From JAWLHA01 sp041690535 (GTDB taxonomy: Bacteria; Pseudomonadota; Gammaproteobacteria; Thiohalomonadales; Thiohalomonadaceae), in assembly GCA_041690535.1 (NCBI GenBank), contig JAWLHA010000001.1, positions 62,001-126,000 of the forward strand: a stretch of DNA of 64,000 nucleotides. The letters run 5' to 3'. The notes below the pieces were generated by a model. It saw only the letters and a program-made list of their open reading frames with translations. It had not been told where the DNA came from and did not search any database. The translations under genes and the position numbers were made by a program. Position 1 is the first letter of the stretch, and every line of letters begins with the position of its first letter. Positions 57,720 to 64,000 of the stretch are shown piece by piece.

Positions 57720-58115
57720 AGCGCAAGCAAGGGCAAGCCCGGTCCACACCGCCCTCACCAACTCCTCCCCGAACTCGGCGAGGGAGAGTCGGTGGCTGCA
57801 TGGGGGCACAATCCCGGCGGGGCCGGGATGTGCGCTCGCCAAGGCTCGCCGTGTGTGATGCCCCGTGGGGGGAGGAGCTTAGGTGCGAAAGCAAGGGGAG
57901 CGCATCGACTGGGAGGGCGTGGCTCACTCGCGAGCAAGGTGGTGCCTTCCGCCCCGTTGGGGGTCTGTAGCGAGGGTGCGTTGGCCTGAGCCGGCGGGCT
58001 TGGGGCGAAGCCTCGATGGGGCGAGGGCGGCAGTAGCGCAGCCGGGGGATGGGGCGGAGTTGAGCCGCCAGGCAGGGGGCGCATACCTCGGGTGGGGCAA
58101 GAGCGCGGTGCGGGC

Positions 58116-58490
58116 TCCAGACGTGGCGAGGGCGCCAGACGTGGCGAGGGCGCGGTCGAGCGGGGGCGAGCGTAGCGGTCACGGGCGCAGCAGACGGTTC
58201 AACCGGAAGGCACGGGCACCTATGCCGAGGGCGGGAACATTCGTCGGCCAGGGGTGGCTCCGGCCGCAAGGGGGCGGGACGCCCGCTCCACAGGTGAGGC
58301 GGTTCACGGACCGTTACCGTGGCGTGATGGGACGCGAAGCGAGGGGGCGGAGCAAAGCCTTGGGGAGGGGCAGAGGGGTGGTCGAGCGCGGGGCGAGCGC
58401 ACCGGGCACGAGCGCACCGGGCCTTTCAACCGAGAGGCATGGGCATCCACCCGAAGCTGGGTGTAGGCACCGGTCAGTGGTGGTTCGGCC
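58116..58490 (+). repeat. Short tandem repeats and duplicated segment
   Basis: CCAGACGTGGCGAGGGCG occurs twice in tandem; GAGCGCACCGGGC occurs twice near 58400. Segments starting GGTCGAGCG at about 58151 and 58379 share order of blocks up to GGCCGCAAGG (58262 and 58487). Confidence 0.5.
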
Positions 58491-58752
58491 GCAAGGGTGA
58501 GGGGCTTCCCACGCAACGGAACAGGGAGGGTTCGAGGACCCGGCGCGGTGGTCGGGATGAGCGTGGGCTGGACCGGGCAGAGCGCACCCGAGCTGTGGAT
58601 TGGCGGGCCACCGGACCAATGCAGCGCCCCATCACCAAGGCCGGACCACGAGAGGACGGAAAGGGGAAGCGCGCAGTTCAGGCAGCGGGCGTGACAGGCG
58701 CGGACACCCGCAACGAAGCGTGCGAGAAGAGGGGATTGCGCTTGCATCGGAG

Positions 58753-58940
58753 CCGCGAGCGCGAAGCTGGGGCACCACGTTCGGCACGGCTTGAACCAGG
58801 GCCTTGGCCTATGCGATAGAGGAGGTTGCAAGTACCCAGTCGGAAATGCACCGACGTTAAGGCCCGCCATTCGCGAAGCTGGGGCACTGCATTGGCAACG
58901 AATCGAACCAGGGCCTTGGCCTTCGCGATAGGGGAGGTTG
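58753..58940 (+). repeat. 70-base dispersed repeat, copies 4 and 5
   Basis: Copies start with GCGCGAAGCTGGGGCAC at 58759 and CGCGAAGCTGGGGCACTG near 58873. Both share AACCAGGGCCTTGGCC and GAGGTTGCA further on. Confidence 0.65.
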
Positions 58941-60053
58941 CACCCTGCAAACAGGAAGCCACGCGCCCTTTTGGCATCCTCTCTCCCTCGCTCGGAAGCT
59001 GTCCACAGAGTCCACAGCCCATGGCCCGTGACGGCCGGAGGGGCGCGACCATCGCACCCGCAGGCCAAGCACGGGGCAGCCCGCGAGACAGTCGGCGCCG
59101 TCCGGCTGGCGCGTGGGATGAGGCTGTGCCGAGGGTCTTGGCCCGAGGGTAGACCCCTGGGGACAGGTGGAGAGGCGCGGGCCGCGCACTCGTCAGGAAC
59201 GCCACTGGCAGTCCCGCGAAACAGTTGGGGTGTTCATCGACGCGAACAGGGCAGGCGCACCGCCGGGGCGACCGGGCGCGGGCCACCGCACACCTCCGAA
59301 TAGGCTCCGGGACCCCCGCGCAACAGGCACGCTGCGGCTCGAAGGGCCGGGGCCGGGCGGCCTCGCCCGGACTGGCCATCACGCCACCGAAGGGCGCGCA
59401 AGAGGCGCAATAGGTGTGAACGAGAACGGCAAAAGAGCAGCGCTCACCGGGCCACCGGGGCGCTCACGCGAGGGCTCTCGCGGCCACGGCGCACGAGGCG
59501 GACGCCTCCGGACGGCGGTGCCACCCGCCGGACCGGCCGGGGTGCCAACGGTCCCTCCGGGGCGCGCTCGGCAAGCGCGATCTGCTCGCGACCAGGCGGC
59601 CCGACTGGACGCGCCGGGGGAGAGGCTGTGGTGGTCCGGCGCATGGCGGCGCCGGCCTCGGACCGGTGGGTCGTTCGGCTCCGTGGCTCGGCCAGGCGGC
59701 CTCGACTGGGCGAGGGGCAGGGGCTCATCGGCGCTCGGCAAGCGCCGCCGAGGAGGGGCAGGAGCCGCGAAGTCATGCCGCGACAGACAGCCTTGGCTGG
59801 CGCGGGGAGGGGAAGGGGCAGGTGTTGCGCAGCGCCTCTGCGGCGGTTTGGGGCAGCGACCTTAGGCCGGGCGAGCGCACTGGGAGGCTAATGCAAAGCC
59901 CGCACGCGACGCCTGTCGAGGGCGGGACGAAGGGCGCGCCTGCGCCCGAAGCTGCGGAGTGTTCGGCTGGGTAATGGGGTGGTGCCGGCCCGAGAGAGAG
60001 ACCCTGCGGGGCGAAAGGCTATTAGGGGGAGGTGGGGTCTTAAAACTTGAGCA

Positions 60054-60130
60054 AACCTGACCCTTGCTGAACTCTTAATTAAATCACGCTCGGTCCGGGG
60101 GGCGGGTATCGAATTGAGTCAGGTTCAATT
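60054..60130 (+). promoter_or_regulatory. AT-rich patch with inverted repeats (origin or transfer site candidate)
   Basis: AACCTGAC (60054) and GTCAGGTT (60118) are perfect inverted arms. The second arm is the loop of AATTGA-GTCAGGT-TCAATT (60112-60130). Between them lies CTCTTAATTAAATC in otherwise GC-rich DNA, upstream of the tra genes. Confidence 0.35.
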
Positions 60131-60236
60131 GCGCCTCGGTCTAGGCCCTGCTCCGGCGCTCCGGAGGGGGGCTTCTCCTCATCCGCTTGGCGTCGCCTTC
60201 GAGCGGTCTTAGTATGCAGAGCGTTGGCGTTTGCCG

Positions 60237-60863
60237 CTAAACCTGCTCTGCCTCCTCCTCTTCGGCCTGGCGAAGTTCTTCCAGCAGTGCCGGGAGGTTT
60301 AGTTTGCCGCTGACCAGGCGCTTGCCGGTAGCCTTCTCATAACAGAGCACTATGAACTGCTTGGTTGGCAGGTCAGCCTCTTCAACGGCCGGCGGCAGAA
60401 AACCGCCCCAGTCCGCATCGCGCCGAATGAAGTCGAGGGCATTGGATACTTCCTCCTCCAGTCGCTCCGACTCGGACAGGTAGTAATCCTTGGCGCTCAA
60501 CTGGTCAGAGAGCAGCAGGGCCACAACATAGGGGATGCTAAGGAATGCAGCAATTCGCTCCAGCACTTCTCGCGAGAGGTTTGTGGCTGCGTGCGTACCG
60601 TTGCGCAGGTGCGTCAGGTAGCCTGGCGTCACGTTCAGTTGTGCCGCCACATCCTTGATAAGCATGTTGCGCTCGGACGCTCTCTGAAAGAGCAGTACCA
60701 GCAGACGGTAGCCTGGGCTGTCCGAGGGGATCTCTACGATGGTATTGCGGCGTTTCGGCACCTTGAGTTCAGGGCGAGCGCCAACTTTTCGGGTGGAGCG
60801 CTTGTCCACTCCCGCATCTCTTACCGCTTTGACGCTGGGGGTGCCAGTCTTTTTTCCTGCCAC
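60237..60863 (-). CDS. Xre-family regulator, 208 aa
   Basis: GTG at 60863 with GAGGA seven bases before; the frame also allows GTG at 60893. Basic N-terminal arm, then HTH: NMLIKDVAAQLNVTPGYLTH LRNGTHAATNL-type sequence around residues 75-105. The C-terminal half is acidic. Its own promoter carries a CTTG-type palindrome that resembles the recurrent promoters, so it may be their regulator. Confidence 0.7.
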   Translation of the reverse strand: MAGKKTGTPSVKAVRDAGVDKRSTRKVGARPELKVPKRRNTIVEIPSDSPGYRLLVLLFQRASERNMLIKDVAAQLNVTPGYLTHLRNGTHAATNLSREVLERIAAFLSIPYVVALLLSDQLSAKDYYLSESERLEEEVSNALDFIRRDADWGGFLPPAVEEADLPTKQFIVLCYEKATGKRLVSGKLNLPALLEELRQAEEEEAEQV

Positions 60864-60942
60864 ACAAAATTCCTCGACATTTTTATTGAGCACTTTGCCG
60901 GCGACCTCGTGTATTCCCTAATACGGTTGCCGTGTACAGCAT

Positions 60943-60971
60943 AATATACGCACAGCAAATCCATTCGTCAA
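60943..60971 (-). promoter_or_regulatory. Promoter of the Xre-type gene
   Basis: On the minus strand TTGACG, 17 bp, TATATT. It directly adjoins the palindrome at 60972. Confidence 0.7.
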
Positions 60972-60987
60972 GCAAGTTTTATCTTGC
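60972..60987. promoter_or_regulatory. Palindromic operator GCAAG-N6-CTTGC
   Basis: GCAAG-TTTTAT-CTTGC on the plus strand; on the minus strand ATAAAACTTGC then TTGACG. Same core as CAAG-TAAAA-CTTG at 21614. Confidence 0.6.
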
Positions 60988-61048
60988 AGGTCAATAGCCT
61001 GCTCGTTTCTGTGACCGCGTTTGCGATGACTCAGTTCCGTTTTACAGT

Positions 61049-61076
61049 TGAATAAAGCTTGATTGACATTAAAATA
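61049..61076 (+). promoter_or_regulatory. Promoter of the recurrent family before the RHH gene
   Basis: TTGAAT at 61049, 16 bp spacer AAAGCTTGATTGACAT, TAAAAT at 61071. Divergent from the Xre-type promoter. Confidence 0.7.
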
Positions 61077-61112
61077 TAGGTCTCTAATGTGACCGAGTCT
61101 GGAGTTTGATAC

Positions 61113-61400
61113 ATGCTTGTTGAGCCTATTAAGCACGACCCGAAAGTGTCGTCCAGCTTCTCTCTGCGGAAATCCACGGTGGACCTGCTGGAGGACTACC
61201 GCAAGTTCTATAAGGACCGCACCGGGCAAGACATTGATAAATCCGAGGTCGTGGATCAAATCCTCAAGAAGGCGTTTACGTCGCTGGATAAGGCTTTCGT
61301 GGCATGGCAAAAGCGCCAGCAGGACGTGAGGGAGGGGACTGGGGAAGGTGCGAGTGCCGGCGACACCGCTGCCGCCGGCATTGGGGAAGGCCGCGCTTAG
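61113..61400 (+). CDS. Small DNA-binding-like protein (ribbon-helix-helix style), 95 aa
   Basis: ATG at 61113. SSFSLRKSTVDLLEDYRKFY then DIDKSEVVDQILKKAF resembles an RHH dimer domain, followed by a helical, Gly/Ala-rich tail. Position upstream of tra genes fits an oriT or plasmid regulator. Its stop overlaps the end of a convergent gene. Confidence 0.6.
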   Translation: MLVEPIKHDPKVSSSFSLRKSTVDLLEDYRKFYKDRTGQDIDKSEVVDQILKKAFTSLDKAFVAWQKRQQDVREGTGEGASAGDTAAAGIGEGRA

Positions 61401-61948
61401 GTGCGCGGCTGCTTGGTGCTCTTGGTACCGCCGCTCTTGCGCAAAAGTTCCAGCATGGAATCGACCCGCTCCTTCACTGGGCGCCACTTGCGGGTAAGAA
61501 CATTGTGCCGACCCTCCGCCCAAAGGGAGATCGTCTGCACGAGTTCCCCGGACGCGACAGCCACCTGCTTGTGGGTCATTTCCTCAAGCCAGAGCTGGAC
61601 CTGCTTGGCGACCTCATCCTTGTCGGTCCAGGTGGAGCCGTCCTTGCTGCCCAGTCGAGCGTCAATGCGGTCGAGCGCCTGCATGATTTCTTCTTTGGAC
61701 ATCCTGCGGGGCTCCGCGCCCCGCACCCAGGTCAGCAGCGTGGGTTGCGGTAGGTTGGTGCCAAGTTCTTTGCCAAGCTCCTGGGCCATGTCCCGGTTCA
61801 GCAAGCCGCAGCGCTCGCGAACCGCTTCGATCCGTTGGCCAAGTTCACCTTCGGGGCCTTGTTTCTGGTTGGTGCGACCGGTGGTGCGCCGCCGGGGCAC
61901 GGAGACTGCTCCCGTGTCACCGTCAAACTGCGAATGCCGATGAGTCAT
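61397..61948 (-). CDS. HTH-like regulatory protein, 183 aa
   Basis: ATG at 61948; its start codon faces the plus-strand ATG at 61951 with a two-base gap. Basic Arg-rich arm, then GELGQRIEAVRERCGLLNRD and QPTLLTWVRGAEPR resemble an HTH. The rest is helical with HKQVAVASGELVQTISLWAE. Function is inferred. Confidence 0.55.
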   Translation of the reverse strand: MTHRHSQFDGDTGAVSVPRRRTTGRTNQKQGPEGELGQRIEAVRERCGLLNRDMAQELGKELGTNLPQPTLLTWVRGAEPRRMSKEEIMQALDRIDARLGSKDGSTWTDKDEVAKQVQLWLEEMTHKQVAVASGELVQTISLWAEGRHNVLTRKWRPVKERVDSMLELLRKSGGTKSTKQPRT

Positions 61949-61950
61949 CA

Positions 61951-62511
61951 ATGAACCTCTACGAATACATAATGTGTAATGAGCCCGAGGCTGAGCAAAC
62001 GTTCGTCCGAACGGCTGTTCGCGAGGTCAACATGCCCAAACATCTGCATGAGGACTGCGCGCAGGAAATCCGCATCAAGTGGCTCCTGGTTACAGCCGAC
62101 ACCACGCTCCAGCACTCGCAAATCATGGCCTATGCCAAGAAGATCGCTTCGAGTGTGGCCGCCTCCATGTGGTATCGCATGGCCCATGTTGTCACTCTAC
62201 CCGAGTCCCACGGCTACGGCGAGGTCACGGTGGAGTACAAAGAACCCGATGGGGGCGCCCCCACGGCCGTGACCGCCGATGTCCTGGAAATCATCCTGTC
62301 CTCCGATGACAACTGGGAGAGCCTGTCTTCCCAGATCACTGCCGGCGAAATCACCTTTACCGGCAGCCCAGAGGTGCAGAACACCCAAAAATCCATCGTG
62401 TCCTTGCTTTCCAATGGACTACAGCCTGCGGAGGCCGCAGCCATCCTTGGCATTAGCAAACGCACGGTTTTCAACCATTTGAAGCGTTTGCGAGGTAAAA
62501 CCTGTGTTTAA
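61951..62511 (+). CDS. Sigma-70-like/HTH protein at the head of the tra operon, 186 aa
   Basis: ATG at 61951 without a clear ribosome binding site. The N-terminal part (EAEQTFVRTAVREVN then LHEDCAQEIRIKWLL) is reminiscent of sigma region 2, and the end LLSNGLQPAEAAAILGISKR then TVFNHLKRLRG is a clear region 4-type HTH. The middle is divergent. It could direct tra transcription. It overlaps the start of traW. Confidence 0.6.
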   Translation: MNLYEYIMCNEPEAEQTFVRTAVREVNMPKHLHEDCAQEIRIKWLLVTADTTLQHSQIMAYAKKIASSVAASMWYRMAHVVTLPESHGYGEVTVEYKEPDGGAPTAVTADVLEIILSSDDNWESLSSQITAGEITFTGSPEVQNTQKSIVSLLSNGLQPAEAAAILGISKRTVFNHLKRLRGKTCV

Positions 62512-63184
62512 GTATATTTTAATTGGAGGGGTGAGTCTATTAGTTTGTTCCCAGGTGATGGGGGCCAATCTCGGGGTAAAAGGGCGGATTTACTCTATCG
62601 ACGAAGTGGATATGCGCCTTGCTCTGACCGCCTCCGCTTCGCAGGTGGATTGGGAGGCTATCCATAAAGGGTTGGAAGATCAGGGGAAGCACTATGCCGA
62701 GAACCTGCCCGCCTTCGAGGTCCCCCCTGCCAGCGAGAACAGGATTCGCTGGTACGACCTGAGCATTACCCTCACCCAGGACATCGTTTACTTGGAGCAG
62801 GGGGAGGATGGGCACTATCGGGAGAAGGTGCTGGCTCCGGCTGGGACCACGATGAACCCGTTCGAGCATGTTCGACCAATCACCCGTCGCCTTTACTTCG
62901 ACGGCCGATCCGAGGCGCAAGTCCGGTTCGTCCAGTCGATGGTGGAGACAAACCCACTGGTTACCCCCATCGCTACGGCCGGCAACCCCCAAAAGCTGAC
63001 CGAACTCTTCGGCGTTCCTGTTTCCTATGCCAAGGAGTGGGAGTTGGGGCGCTTCAATATCACCCACACCCCATCGCTCATAGGCCCTGGAGCGGGCGCA
63101 CATGCCACGGAGCTGGCCATCTACGAGTTCGGCGTGCCCTACACACTGGAAACCCTCGACCAAGCCTTGAAGGAGATGCCATGA
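62504..63184 (+). CDS. traW: TraW, F-type conjugation protein
   Basis: GTG at 62504 after GAGGTAAAACCT overlaps the upstream stop. Signal peptide residues 1-20 (VSLLVCSQVMGA). The mature part has LGVKGRIYSIDEVDMRLAL, DLSITLTQDIVYLEQGED, NPFEHVRPI and PIATAGNPQKLTELFGVPV, all TraW-like. Length of 226 is near the family. It acts in the periplasm on pilus assembly with TraU, whose gene follows. Confidence 0.88.
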   Translation: MFKYILIGGVSLLVCSQVMGANLGVKGRIYSIDEVDMRLALTASASQVDWEAIHKGLEDQGKHYAENLPAFEVPPASENRIRWYDLSITLTQDIVYLEQGEDGHYREKVLAPAGTTMNPFEHVRPITRRLYFDGRSEAQVRFVQSMVETNPLVTPIATAGNPQKLTELFGVPVSYAKEWELGRFNITHTPSLIGPGAGAHATELAIYEFGVPYTLETLDQALKEMP

Positions 63185-64000
63185 AAACGCTGGCGATCCG
63201 CTTAGTGGTCCTTCTCGCCACCCTGTCCACTACCCATGGTTATGCCGCCGCTTTGTGCGAAGGGGAGTGGTTTGACCCCATCAATGACTTGAACTGGAAC
63301 AATTCATTTCCGATCACGGTGGGTGGGGTAAAGACCGGGGGGAACTCCGATCCGCCGCTCATGTCCATGCCCGCCGTCTGTAGCTGCCCCAATCCGATGA
63401 CCGGTACCGAAGTGCCAGGGATCGGCATGACTTACTGGGAGCCCAATTACCTCGTAGAGATAGCCAAGACCCCAGGCTGTTCGACCACCATGGGTGGGGT
63501 AGAGCTGCTGTCAGGGTACGAGCACCTTACGTCTGAGAAGACGGGAGGGGAGGCGGCATCCCCATTGAGGCAGGTGCATTGGTTCAATTACCCCGTCTTC
63601 GCGGTTTTGAACGTGATCTCCGGGCTTGGCTGCATGAACCTCTCGGGTTTTTCGCTGGCCGAACTCACCGAAGTGGACTCCACATGGGGGGACGATCTGT
63701 GGGCGGCTTCGGCCATGCCGGAGGGAACGATCTTCGGGAACATCTTAGGCCAATTGTCCTGCATCCCCGATGCCATAGCATCTGCCGTCGGATTCCCTTT
63801 GGACCTTCTCTACTGGTGCGTCGGAAATCAAGGGGTGGTTTATCCCCTTACCGGGCGGTCACAGAACTACATCGATCCGCCCTCGGGGAACATGCACATC
63901 CTCGGCAAGTACATGCAGCGCAAGACACGCCAGATCGGACTTCTCGCCACCATCGGCCCGTGGGCGGAGTGCAATTCTGTCTACCTGCCTGTGTGGCTCA
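63181..64000 (+). CDS. traU: TraU, F-type conjugation protein (partial, runs past the end)
   Basis: ATG at 63181 overlaps the traW TGA. Signal peptide ends GYAAA. Many cysteines (AVCSCPNP, TPGCSTT, SGLGCMN, QLSCIP, YWCVGN), WFDPINDLNWNNSFPITVGG and ECNSVYLPVW are TraU hallmarks. The frame is open to the window end (273 codons). The protein is periplasmic and needed for DNA transfer. Confidence 0.92.
   Translation, partial: MKTLAIRLVVLLATLSTTHGYAAALCEGEWFDPINDLNWNNSFPITVGGVKTGGNSDPPLMSMPAVCSCPNPMTGTEVPGIGMTYWEPNYLVEIAKTPGCSTTMGGVELLSGYEHLTSEKTGGEAASPLRQVHWFNYPVFAVLNVISGLGCMNLSGFSLAELTEVDSTWGDDLWAASAMPEGTIFGNILGQLSCIPDAIASAVGFPLDLLYWCVGNQGVVYPLTGRSQNYIDPPSGNMHILGKYMQRKTRQIGLLATIGPWAECNSVYLPVWL

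Larger units (their letters stand above)
57720..60236 (+). other. Very GC-rich gene-poor region with repeats
   Basis: No convincing gene in 2.5 kb. Open frames are Arg/Gly/Ala-rich and appear in several frames at once. It contains two 70-base repeat copies (58753, 58869), short tandem repeats and two related 120-base segments near 58150 and 58378. At 60054-60130 an AT-rich patch with inverted repeats occurs. Confidence 0.6.

Noticed and set aside
58304..59865. Long open reading frames on both strands in the GC-rich region
   Set aside because: They are Arg/Gly/Pro-rich, lack ribosome binding sites and motifs, and occur in several frames at once.
1..64000. tRNA or rRNA genes
   Set aside because: No conserved rRNA stretches or full cloverleafs were noticed; a tRNAscan run would settle this.

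Overview
This 64 kb window looks like the cargo side of a large conjugative plasmid or integrative conjugative element from a GC-rich gammaproteobacterium or a close relative such as Acidithiobacillia. The host group is an inference. The last 1.5 kb holds traW and the start of traU of an F-type type IV secretion system. Most of the rest is tightly packed small genes, many joined by ATGA or GTGA overlaps, of the kind carried by phages and plasmids: Lar-like zinc ribbons, DUF1937, DUF3268, DUF4031, NinX-like, DUF2829/Tad2-like, toxin-antitoxin pairs and DUF1848. I saw no rRNA, tRNA, relaxase, replication initiator or ParA/ParB gene.

Layout. 1-6.5 kb: small hypotheticals, a bacterial PH-domain protein, DUF1937 and Nudix enzymes, then an IscB nuclease gene with an upstream omega-RNA (HEARO) region that appears to have inserted into a small gene, and a beta-barrel protein. 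6.5-14.3 kb: a leader hairpin that hides a ribosome binding site, a RecD2-like helicase, a membrane protein with a DNA-binding-like tail, an RMF-like ribosome factor and a DUF262 protein. 14.3-14.7 kb: a four-unit structured RNA array with its own promoter. 14.7-23.3 kb: ATP-grasp, methyltransferase, DUF1848, YbbJ/QmcA membrane pair and a ParD-like/zeta toxin pair. 23.4-27.3 kb: a minus-strand block of small genes including Lar-like proteins and a PemK-like protein. 27.4-48.8 kb: a long plus-strand run of small genes with nucleic-acid enzymes (NrnB-like DHH, GMP-kinase-like, RNase HI, methyltransferase) and a RES/Xre toxin-antitoxin pair. 48.8-55.8 kb: a 710-residue protein of unknown function, a stretch resembling integron gene cassettes with two attC-like sites, and a SprT-like protease. 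55.8-60.2 kb: a very GC-rich, almost gene-free segment full of direct repeats. 60.2-64 kb: Xre-type regulator, ribbon-helix-helix protein, HTH protein, sigma-like factor, traW, traU.

The main unifying signal is a promoter family repeated about a dozen times across the window. It has a normal -35 and -10, but the spacer carries a conserved AAAACTTGTTTGA-like block. Some members contain a CAAG-n-CTTG inverted repeat, which is also present beside the promoter of the Xre-type regulator at 60.2-60.9 kb. This suggests one plasmid-encoded regulator could control many cargo operons. A second layer may act on translation: several genes use a GGAGAAC ribosome binding site, and the RNA array at 14.3 kb carries matching UUCUCC stretches in each unit.
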